Source of the DNA: an uncultured Hyphomonadaceae bacterium
Lineage (GTDB): Bacteria; Pseudomonadota; Alphaproteobacteria; Caulobacterales; Hyphomonadaceae
Reading direction: 5' to 3'
NCBI GenBank assembly: GCA_913057945.1
Contig: CAJXOF010000010.1
Location: 78,109-142,108, forward strand
DNA length: 64,000 nt
Shown piece by piece: positions 17,020 to 24,193 of this stretch. Below the pieces are notes generated by a model. It made no database searches. It worked only from the letters and a program-made list of their open reading frames with translations, and was not told where the DNA came from. Every line of letters begins with the position of its first letter. Positions within the stretch are counted from its first letter, which is position 1. The position numbers were made by a program, and so were the translations under genes.

Positions 17020-18041
17020 TGACTCGGTCATTGTCTGCATCTGCCCTGAACGCACCTCATACACCCTTCCCGGCCCTCGGTGAGAATTTCCGCCTATGGC
17101 TGCAGGGCATCGATTGGACCCAAAGCGAGAAGGGAGACAATCTTGCCCTGCTTCGTATCCTCTACGCCGCTGGCCGGCAAAGCCTGCCCTTTGCACGGCT
17201 TCTGGAAGGACATGTCGACGCCATACAAATTCTGTATCGCACGCTCGGCCAGGCAGATCGGAGTCACGTCGATGCCTTGTTGGAACCAGGGGCGAGCCTT
17301 GGTGTCTGGAACGCGGATTTACCTGGGGCGCCCCTGTCCCTCACCAACGGGACCTTGTCGGGGGGCAAGGCGTTCGCCAGTGGTGCAGGCATCCTGTCCC
17401 ATGCACTCGTCACGCTGGATGCCGGCGACAAGGATCGTGTGCAACTTCTTTTGCTCGATCTCACCAAAGTTCCTCCAGAGATCGACACGACTTGGTGGAG
17501 CGTCATCGGCATGCAGGCCTCAGAGACACATATTGTGCGATGGAACGGAGCCATCAGCCAACCAGACTGGAAGGTTGGCGAACCTGGCGATTACGAAAAA
17601 GAGCCTTGGTTCAGTGGTGGAGCGTTACGCTTCGTGACCGTGCAGGCGGGTGCCATTGCTGCACTTTTTGACGGCGTAAGAGATCATCTCATCAAGACCG
17701 GGCGTGATCAGGATGTCCATCAGACAGACCGGCTGGCTGAACTCTATGCATGCGCGGATATTTCTGCTGCAGTGGTGCGTGATACTGCAACGTCCTCAGA
17801 TGATACCGTGGAGGCCCGTCTGGCAGCAGTCGCCCATGCCCGTACTGTCGTATGCGATCAGGCCCAGCACGCCATACTGCTTGCCCAGCAATGTGTCGGC
17901 GTCAAATCAATGTTCCGGGACCACCCATTATCGGACATTATTTGCAATCTCATGGTCTATCTGCGCCAACCGGCACCCGACGCTCAGAAACAGAAGGTTG
18001 GGCGTGCCGCAGCAGCGGGGGTTATACAGCCTCAGCTATGA
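17019..18041 (+). CDS. Acyl-CoA dehydrogenase-like protein of a biosynthetic cluster
   Basis: A 340-aa protein of the acyl-CoA dehydrogenase/flavin monooxygenase superfamily. It is shorter than the usual ~380 aa, mainly at the N-terminus. The beta-domain reads TNGTLSGGKAFASGAG, and the C-terminal helices end in FRDHPLSDIICNLMVYLRQPAPD, the ending typical of this clustered subfamily. I see no YEGT-type catalytic Glu loop, so it may not be a beta-oxidation enzyme; an oxidative or non-dehydrogenase role is possible. ATG 17019 overlaps the glycosyltransferase stop, and the PIG-L start overlaps its stop (ATGA). Its persistent place between GT and deacetylase argues for a dedicated modification step. 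Confidence 0.78.
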   Translation: MTRSLSASALNAPHTPFPALGENFRLWLQGIDWTQSEKGDNLALLRILYAAGRQSLPFARLLEGHVDAIQILYRTLGQADRSHVDALLEPGASLGVWNADLPGAPLSLTNGTLSGGKAFASGAGILSHALVTLDAGDKDRVQLLLLDLTKVPPEIDTTWWSVIGMQASETHIVRWNGAISQPDWKVGEPGDYEKEPWFSGGALRFVTVQAGAIAALFDGVRDHLIKTGRDQDVHQTDRLAELYACADISAAVVRDTATSSDDTVEARLAAVAHARTVVCDQAQHAILLAQQCVGVKSMFRDHPLSDIICNLMVYLRQPAPDAQKQKVGRAAAAGVIQPQL

Positions 18042-18691
18042 ATCCCCTGCCGCTCAAGAACATACGACGGGCGCTGGTCGTGGCACCGCATCCGGATGAT
18101 GAGACGATTGGTGCATTCGGCCTGATGCGCCATCTCGTCCGGCATGGGACCAATGTCCGGATTACGGTCGTGACCAATGGGGCGGCCTCCCACAATAGCA
18201 AGACCTGGCCTGCTGCAAGACTGATAGCCCGCCGGAGACACGAAACCCGGCATGCATTGGCCCGCATCGGTATCCCTCAAACGGCCATCACCTTTCTCGA
18301 TTTTCCCGACAGTGGTCTGCAAGATATGTCTCCAACCGGGTTCCGCCGCCTCAAACAGAAACTTGCTCAGGGGCAGGAGCCGGATTTGGTGGTACGGCCC
18401 TCTATCCTTGATTTCCACGCAGATCACAGGATCGTCGCCCGGGCCTGTCAGGACACATGGCCGCGCCGGGTGCATCAGCTCACCTACCTGGTCTGGCCGG
18501 ACGCATCGCAGCCTGACAATCCTCCCCGATACAGATTGCCCTTGAAGGACAGCCGATTGATGAAAGCTGCCGCTATTGCAACCTATCGCAGCCAGACAGG
18601 GCTGATCGAGGATGATCCGGAAGGATTTTGCATGGATCGCACGCTTATTCAGAGTCTGGCCGGCCCGAACGAATATTTCGGCATACGATGA
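18038..18691 (+). CDS. PIG-L family N-acetylglucosaminyl deacetylase-like protein
   Basis: A 217-aa zinc-dependent deacetylase fold. VVAPHPDDETIG places the zinc ligands His18 and Asp21 and the catalytic Asp20; the distal motif LDFHADH supplies His127 and His130. The family removes N-acetyl groups from GlcNAc on lipids or small molecules such as mycothiol or bacillithiol precursors and lincosamides. ATG overlaps the upstream stop by four bases and its own stop overlaps the methyltransferase start (ATGA). In this cluster it probably deacetylates the sugar added by the GT2 enzyme; that is inference. Confidence 0.88.
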   Translation: MNPLPLKNIRRALVVAPHPDDETIGAFGLMRHLVRHGTNVRITVVTNGAASHNSKTWPAARLIARRRHETRHALARIGIPQTAITFLDFPDSGLQDMSPTGFRRLKQKLAQGQEPDLVVRPSILDFHADHRIVARACQDTWPRRVHQLTYLVWPDASQPDNPPRYRLPLKDSRLMKAAAIATYRSQTGLIEDDPEGFCMDRTLIQSLAGPNEYFGIR

Positions 18692-19272
18692 AACGCGGGG
18701 CGATCTCGTTGGATGATTTTGAACGGAAGTTTGCCGAGAACCCCGATCCGTGGCGAACCTGGAACTCCCGATATGAGCGGGTTAAGCGGGCCGCTCTGGG
18801 ACGAGCGGTGGGCACTGGCAAGTATGGGCGCGTCCTCGAACTTGCAGCCGGCAATGGATCGAACACACCCATGCTGGCGGACCATTCGCTCAGACTGACC
18901 TCAACCGAGGGCACCTCCACCGGCGTCCAACTGGTCCGAAAGGCCGCGGGGATGCTTCCACGTGTGAAGGTTTGCCAATTGGCCCTCGCCGACAGATTTC
19001 CCGACACGAGCTATGACCTGATCGTCATCTCTGAAGTTCTCTATTATCTGTCGGATCAGGATCTGGATGGTCTGGCACTGGAAACTGCGAGACGGCTTCG
19101 CCCAAACGGAGCGCTTGTCCTGGCTCACCATTGCGAGACCTTTTCTGACGCGGCTCGCTCCGGTCTCAATATTCATCAGGAGTTTTTACGCAGGATAAAT
19201 GCGAGATTCACAGTAGAATACCATTATCGTTCCCGCCGTTACGTCCTGCTGCGCGTGCGCCGAATGTCTTGA
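18688..19272 (+). CDS. NodS-like SAM-dependent methyltransferase
   Basis: A 194-aa class I methyltransferase. The start FERKFAENPDPWRTWNSRYE (11-30) is the hallmark of the NodS family, and motif I is VLELAAGNGSNT at 49-60; DLIVISEVLYYL is the post-I acidic/catalytic region. Rhizobial NodS N-methylates the deacetylated amine of the chito-oligosaccharide, so in this cluster the natural guess is methylation of the amine exposed by the PIG-L enzyme. It is the last of the overlapping genes; 44 bases later another EcfG-like promoter begins. NodS-like proteins outside rhizobia have largely unknown substrates. Confidence 0.85.
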   Translation: MKRGAISLDDFERKFAENPDPWRTWNSRYERVKRAALGRAVGTGKYGRVLELAAGNGSNTPMLADHSLRLTSTEGTSTGVQLVRKAAGMLPRVKVCQLALADRFPDTSYDLIVISEVLYYLSDQDLDGLALETARRLRPNGALVLAHHCETFSDAARSGLNIHQEFLRRINARFTVEYHYRSRRYVLLRVRRMS

Positions 19273-19316
19273 ATGGATGAGATTGCGCGTCAGATGGGGA
19301 ATAATTCTTTGAAACG

Positions 19317-19342
19317 GGAACTTACCGGAGAATACGGCGGTT
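19317..19342 (+). promoter_or_regulatory. EcfG-like general-stress promoter of the lipoprotein/CDF pair
   Basis: GGAAC at 19317-19321, 17 bases, then GGTT at 19339-19342. This fits the EcfG consensus GGAAC-N16/17-cGTT in all but the weak first -10 base. It supports translation starting at ATG 19380 rather than at the TTG at 19341, which would lie inside the -10 element. Confidence 0.65.
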
Positions 19343-19379
19343 GAGTCCCTTTCCTCGCTTGTTCAAAGAGAGTTTGGGA

Positions 19380-19811
19380 ATGCGATTTCTGCGCGGTTTC
19401 ACCCACAAATATCTGCTTGCTGTGGTTATGATCGGTGTGGCCGCGTGTGGGCTGCCAGTAGACCCCCGCCATACCACGGACACGGTTAGGGGTGGGACGC
19501 TTCGTGCCGGGCTGGTCGGCGATCAGGCTCAGATGGAATTTGATACAGCCCAGCTCAAGTCGCTGGCTCAAACCAGACAGGCAGAGCTTCATGTTGTGAA
19601 GGGGACTACGGATGAACTGATTGAGCTTCTTTCCAAAGGTGAACTGGATGTGGTCGCCTCTCTCCCAAAAAAGACGCCCTATCGCAAGCAGGTGGGACTC
19701 ACGCAGACCTTTGCCCATCCTGGTTGGCCGAAGCCGCGAGTCTGGGCCGTTCGCTCCGGCGAAAATGAATGGCTGATTGTACTCAACGATCATTTGGGAG
19801 ACTCAAAATGA
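19380..19811 (+). CDS. Short solute-binding-protein-like lipoprotein
   Basis: A 143-aa lipoprotein with lipobox ending at Cys23 (GVAACG). The mature part, RGGTLRAGLVGDQ to VVASLPKKTPYRKQVGLTQTF, resembles lobe I of family 3 solute-binding proteins (amino-acid-binding or MltF-type) but covers only about half of the ~230-residue fold. The protein ends soon after FAHPGWPKPRVWAV. RBS AGAGAG precedes ATG 19380. The stop overlaps the CDF gene start (ATGA), so the two are made together, which suggests a periplasmic accessory of the cation transporter. Ligand unknown. Confidence 0.7.
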   Translation: MRFLRGFTHKYLLAVVMIGVAACGLPVDPRHTTDTVRGGTLRAGLVGDQAQMEFDTAQLKSLAQTRQAELHVVKGTTDELIELLSKGELDVVASLPKKTPYRKQVGLTQTFAHPGWPKPRVWAVRSGENEWLIVLNDHLGDSK

Positions 19812-20731
19812 TCGCCGCGCCGCATCCACCCGAACAGATAGAAAATGATCTGGTGCGGGCGGAAAGACTTGAATGGCAAACCATATTCTGGGTCATGGTA
19901 AGTGTTGGCGCCATGTCTGCCGCGATGGGTGGTTCTCAAGCGTTCAAAACGGCCTGGATTGAAGATGTATTAAGTTTGCTTGCGCCTATCTTCTTCCTGC
20001 TCTCCCGACATGTGGAGAAAAAGGGTGAGACGTCTGTCTTTCCCTACGGATTTCAGCGCGCGGGAACCCTGGCCTTCTTTCTGTCCGCGTCTGCCCTGTG
20101 TGCGATTGGCGCGTTCCTCCTCTATGAGGGCCTGCAGTCTCTTGTGACAATGAAACATCCCACCATTGGATCGAAGACCATTTTTGGTCATCAGGTCTGG
20201 ATGGGATGGATCATGATTGGGGTCCTGTTTTTCAGCATTATTCCACCCGTCATTCTGGGTCGGGCCAAGCGAAAGATTGCCAAGCGTCTTCATGATGAAG
20301 TCCTGTTCGTCGATGCCGACACGAACGCGGCTGACTGGCAAACCGGTGTAGCCAGCATCGCCGGTATAATTGGAATTGCCTGCGGCTGGTGGTGGGCGGA
20401 CGCGCTGATGGCCTCGGTGATTTCGCTAAGCATATTAAAGGATGGCTGGACCGCGTTGAAGGGATCGACGATCCACCTGTTGGACGGTTTGCCTCGTGCC
20501 GTCGATTCCGGACAGCCTGATCCGGCAGTACAAGAATTGATTTCCCGTTTGGAGGACGAATACCCCGATTACCGTGCCCAGGTACGCGCGACCGGGCGAT
20601 ATCTTCGGGCCCGCCTTGAGCCACGAGACTCGCCGCATCTCGACCGGGAAACGGCCAAAAGGCTTATGTCGGAAAAGTCGTGGCGGTTAATTGAATTGGC
20701 GCGCGGCATGAGGTCCGAAACGGACAAATGA
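19808..20731 (+). CDS. Divergent cation diffusion facilitator (CDF) family protein
   Basis: A 307-aa inner-membrane protein with about six transmembrane segments and a short C-terminal cytoplasmic domain, of the CDF fold. The classical metal site is altered: the TM2 region reads EDVLSLLAP where Zn transporters have two Asp four residues apart, and TM5 reads DADTNAAD at 169-176 where they have DxxHxxxD, so the His is Thr. FPYGFQRAGTLAF at 78-90 and WWWADALMASVI are characteristic of this divergent subfamily. The substrate may not be zinc. ATG 19808 overlaps the lipoprotein stop; an EcfG-like promoter precedes the pair. Confidence 0.82.
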   Translation: MIAAPHPPEQIENDLVRAERLEWQTIFWVMVSVGAMSAAMGGSQAFKTAWIEDVLSLLAPIFFLLSRHVEKKGETSVFPYGFQRAGTLAFFLSASALCAIGAFLLYEGLQSLVTMKHPTIGSKTIFGHQVWMGWIMIGVLFFSIIPPVILGRAKRKIAKRLHDEVLFVDADTNAADWQTGVASIAGIIGIACGWWWADALMASVISLSILKDGWTALKGSTIHLLDGLPRAVDSGQPDPAVQELISRLEDEYPDYRAQVRATGRYLRARLEPRDSPHLDRETAKRLMSEKSWRLIELARGMRSETDK

Positions 20732-20774
20732 CCCGTTCGCCATAACCATCATACTTGTCGATCCGGGCAAGGAA

Positions 20775-23255
20775 TCACGCCCCACTTAAGACGTCCAAGG
20801 TACGGGCGGACAGGGATTGCCGCACATCCGAGTAGGCGACCCAGGGATCCTGTTTCAATGCCCCCAGCCGACGCAGGATATTCGAAAGCGTATACTGATT
20901 GGCGCGTTCGATACGTCCCAGCTCAGCCCAGGCAATAGGGGTCGCAATTGGCGCGCCGGGTCGCGCACGAAGCGAATAGGGGCAGATTGCCGTTGCTCCT
21001 CGCTCATTGCGAAGCCAGTCGATATAGATTTTCCCTTTGCGTTTGGCTTTCGAAGCGACCGAAACATAGCGGTCCGGTGCCGCGCCGGCCAGATGTTCAG
21101 CAAGCCCTTTCGCCGCAGTTTTGATGTCAGGCCAGTCTCTACGCCGTTCAAGCGGAGCGATGACATGTATACCCTTGCCACCCGTGAGAAGAGGAAAAGA
21201 TTTCAGGCCAGCACTCGCCAGGACATCCCGGACCTCTACCGCCGCTGTCTTCACCTCATTGAACTCAACGGTCTCATCAGGATCAAGATCAAGAACGAGG
21301 CGATCAGGACGCTCCAGCCGGTCGGTCCTGGCGCCCCAGACATGTAATTCCAGTGCGCCCATTTGCGCCGCCGACACCAGCGCGACCGATGAATTGAGGA
21401 TCAGGTATTCGGCCCATTCGCCATCGCGCTCACGAATCCTGGTCTTCCCGATCGCATCCGGTAGAGAGCCGGTGTGATGTTTCTGGAAGAAGCAAGCATC
21501 GCCGGCCCCCGCCGGACAGCGGACCAGGCTGACCGGATGATCCTTTAGAAAGGGGAGCATTCGGTTGGCAATGGCAGACATATACTCGGCAATCTCGGCT
21601 TTGGTTGCACCTTGCTGCTCGAAAACGATCCGGTCTGGATGCGTGATCCGGACCCCTTCGATCTGGACATCCTCCCTCCTTTGCGCGTCTGGGCGATGTT
21701 CCGGTTCAGGCTTTTTCACCTCGGTAGCCTCCTTGTCCTCTCGCAGGCCAAGAAAGCTAGGATGCCGCAGCAACCTGTCCTCAGTCCTGTCCGTATAGGC
21801 TATCTCACATACGAGTTCCGGCGCCACCCAAACCGCATCCCGTTTCACCTCCGCCGGCACATCCACAAAGGGTGGGGTTTTCCGGACCCGCTCCGACAAG
21901 CTCGCCGACAGCCGCTCCAAGCTCGTTTCGGTAAAACCTGTTCCTACGCGCCCTCGATAAACGAGTCTTTCGCCAACATACTCTCCCAGCAGGAGTGATG
22001 CGAAAGGTCGTCCGCGTTTACGAGACGTCCGGTAGCCGCCGATGACAAATTCGTCGCGCCCGACGCATTTGGACTTCACCCAGCTTTTCCCGCGACCGGA
22101 CCGATACCGGGATCTCCGCTTCTTCGAAATGATCCCTTCCAGCCCCATGCGACATGCCTTGCTGATGACTTCGTCGCCGCGTCCGTCGACATGGTCCGAA
22201 TAGCGAATGATGTCATGATTATCTGGCAGAAAGGATCGCAGATGCGTTTTGCGTTCTTCGAGGGGAAGCGCTCGGAAATCCTTTCCATTCAGCCACAAGA
22301 CATCGAAGGCAAAATAGACAAGGTGTGCGGCCTGATCCCCGGATGTTGCGGCCTGTAAGGCACCAAACCGGCTATGACCGTGTGCGTCCAATGCAACAAG
22401 TTCACCATCGAGAGCAGCAGAGTCAGCAGCGATATCCCGCAGCGCCCGGCTGATGGTGGGATAGCGGGCGGTCCAGTCATGCCCGTTGCGGGTCATCAAT
22501 CTGACCTGATCGCCGCAGGTCAGGGCCTGAATGCGATATCCGTCAAATTTCAGCTCATGGATCCAGTCTTTTCCGGACGGGGGCGCTTCGCGCAAACTGG
22601 CAAGCTGGGGTGGTGTAAAGTCCGGTAGCGATGTTTCCGGTAGTTTGGGCCGGGAGGATTCAGGTTGTGCCCCCTTCACCCCCTGTTCGATATCTTCAAA
22701 TGTGCGATCCGAGATCACACTTGTCGTCCAGGTTTTTCTGGGATCCTGCTCTGTGTCAGCTGCCTCGTCACGCTCCTTGACCAGCAACCAGTTCTCGCGC
22801 CCTTTCCGGCTTTTTGATTTCATCAGGATAAGCGCCCACCCCCCCGAGAGCCTGCGACCCTCGATGTCGAATTTCAACACGCCCTCTTGTAATCCCTTGT
22901 GCGGGTCCCCCCGCGGCCTCCATATGCCCTGGTCCCAGAGCATGACCGTGCCAGCTCCGTATCCTGACGGAATAACTCCTTCAAAATCTCCATATGCGAG
23001 AGGATGATCCTCGGTCCGGACCGCCAACCGTTTGTCAGATGGATCGAGGCTTGGGCCTTTGGTGACGGCCCAGCTCTTCAACACTCCCTCAAGCTCGAGT
23101 CGGAAATCATAGTGGAGGCGGCTGGCGGCGTGTTTCTGGATCAGATAGGAAAGCGCCCCTTTCTTTCCCGAAGGAACGCCGGTTTTTTCTCCGTCGGGTT
23201 CCGGCGTTTGGGAAAAGTCCCGTTTTTCACGATAGGGGCGTAGAAGGTCGGCCAT
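20775..23255 (-). CDS. ligD: Multifunctional DNA ligase D (PE-LIG-POL)
   Basis: An 826-aa ATP-dependent ligase for bacterial non-homologous end joining. Order of domains: 3'-phosphoesterase about 35-190 (KHAASRLHYDFRLE at 41-54); adenylation/ligase about 215-520, with nucleophile Lys236 in HELKFDGYR and later EGIISKKRRSRYRSG; and primase-polymerase about 540-820, with the catalytic LVLDLDPD and HVWGARTDRLERPDR. The PE-LIG-POL order is common in Proteobacteria. Its start is only three bases after the Ku stop, so the two are one operon. Convergent with the CDF gene, 43 bases apart. Confidence 0.96.
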   Translation of the reverse strand: MADLLRPYREKRDFSQTPEPDGEKTGVPSGKKGALSYLIQKHAASRLHYDFRLELEGVLKSWAVTKGPSLDPSDKRLAVRTEDHPLAYGDFEGVIPSGYGAGTVMLWDQGIWRPRGDPHKGLQEGVLKFDIEGRRLSGGWALILMKSKSRKGRENWLLVKERDEAADTEQDPRKTWTTSVISDRTFEDIEQGVKGAQPESSRPKLPETSLPDFTPPQLASLREAPPSGKDWIHELKFDGYRIQALTCGDQVRLMTRNGHDWTARYPTISRALRDIAADSAALDGELVALDAHGHSRFGALQAATSGDQAAHLVYFAFDVLWLNGKDFRALPLEERKTHLRSFLPDNHDIIRYSDHVDGRGDEVISKACRMGLEGIISKKRRSRYRSGRGKSWVKSKCVGRDEFVIGGYRTSRKRGRPFASLLLGEYVGERLVYRGRVGTGFTETSLERLSASLSERVRKTPPFVDVPAEVKRDAVWVAPELVCEIAYTDRTEDRLLRHPSFLGLREDKEATEVKKPEPEHRPDAQRREDVQIEGVRITHPDRIVFEQQGATKAEIAEYMSAIANRMLPFLKDHPVSLVRCPAGAGDACFFQKHHTGSLPDAIGKTRIRERDGEWAEYLILNSSVALVSAAQMGALELHVWGARTDRLERPDRLVLDLDPDETVEFNEVKTAAVEVRDVLASAGLKSFPLLTGGKGIHVIAPLERRRDWPDIKTAAKGLAEHLAGAAPDRYVSVASKAKRKGKIYIDWLRNERGATAICPYSLRARPGAPIATPIAWAELGRIERANQYTLSNILRRLGALKQDPWVAYSDVRQSLSARTLDVLSGA

Positions 23256-23258
23256 AGG

Positions 23259-24119
23259 TCATGCGGCCTCGTCCGGTTTGGATTTTGACTTGCGCTTCGA
23301 TTTCGAAGCTTTTCTTTTCTTCGAACCGCCCTTTTCCACGCTTTTCTTGAGCGCCTCCATCAGATCAACAATGTTCCCACGGCCCGCTCCCGACCCTGTT
23401 CCCTCGGACTCATCCCGGCTTACTGCGCCTGCCTCCCGCTTTTCGTCGATAAGGTCTCGAAGAGCCTCTGTGTATTGGGATTGGAACACCTCTGCCTCAA
23501 AGGGCGCAGCCTTCCGTTCAATGAGTTCTTCCGCGAGATCGAGCATTTCCTGTTCGGGCTCCAAATCGGGTATATCGTCAAACACGGAGTCACTGGAGCG
23601 TATTTCCTCTGCGAACCGAAGCGTTTCCAGAAGCAGGCCCTTTCCGCATGGACGGATGGCAACCACATAATCCCGTCCCCGCACCGCCATCTGGCCAAGT
23701 CCCACCATTTTTGATTGGCGCAGCGCTTCTCGGATAACCGTGAATCCTTCGGCGGCCACCTCATCCTCGGCCGGCACGACATAATAGGGTTTTTCGAAAT
23801 AACGCGGATCGATTTCGCAAGCATTGACAAACTGGACGAGATCAATCGTCCGTCGGCTTTCGAGCTTGATTTCGTCCAGATCCTCTGGCTCCAGCAGGAC
23901 ATATTCATCTTTCGCCAATTCGAATCCCTTGACGATATCATCTGTATCCACCGGACCGATGCCATCAGCAATTTTCTGGTAATGAATCCGCTGTCCGCTG
24001 GGTTTGTGAATCTGTCTCAGGGATATCCGGCCCGAGGAGGAGGTGGCCGTATAGAGTTCTATTCCGATATTTACGAGGGAAAGGCGCAAATGCCCTTTCC
24101 AGTATGCGCGCATGGCCAT
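23259..24119 (-). CDS. ku: Ku DNA end-binding protein
   Basis: A 286-aa bacterial Ku homolog. MRAYWKGHLRLSLVNIGIELY and ISLRQIHKPSGQRIHYQKI are the usual N-terminus; DIVKGFELAKDEYVLLEPEDL and FEKPYYVVPA follow. The C-terminus ends in a lysine-rich tail (SKKRKASKSKRKSKSK), which in other Ku proteins helps DNA threading and LigD recruitment. It rings double-strand ends and stimulates the LigD encoded directly behind it. MAMRAYW gives the annotated start at 24119; a Met two codons later is the alternative. A weak EcfG-like promoter match lies just upstream, consistent with induction under stress. Confidence 0.95.
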   Translation of the reverse strand: MAMRAYWKGHLRLSLVNIGIELYTATSSSGRISLRQIHKPSGQRIHYQKIADGIGPVDTDDIVKGFELAKDEYVLLEPEDLDEIKLESRRTIDLVQFVNACEIDPRYFEKPYYVVPAEDEVAAEGFTVIREALRQSKMVGLGQMAVRGRDYVVAIRPCGKGLLLETLRFAEEIRSSDSVFDDIPDLEPEQEMLDLAEELIERKAAPFEAEVFQSQYTEALRDLIDEKREAGAVSRDESEGTGSGAGRGNIVDLMEALKKSVEKGGSKKRKASKSKRKSKSKPDEAA

Positions 24120-24142
24120 GATGTCAGTCTCCTGATCCTATC

Positions 24143-24168
24143 AATGCCGATCCGTTCGATCCGGTTCC
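24143..24168 (-). promoter_or_regulatory. Weak EcfG-like promoter match upstream of ku-ligD
   Basis: On the minus strand GGAAC (24168-24164), 17 bases, then CATT (24146-24143). Compared with GGAAC-N16/17-cGTT the G of the -10 is A. The position, about 25 bases before the Ku start, suits a promoter, but the match is imperfect and counts only because four better ones lie nearby. Confidence 0.3.
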
Positions 24169-24193
24169 GTAACAAGCAGTCTGACGCGATAGA

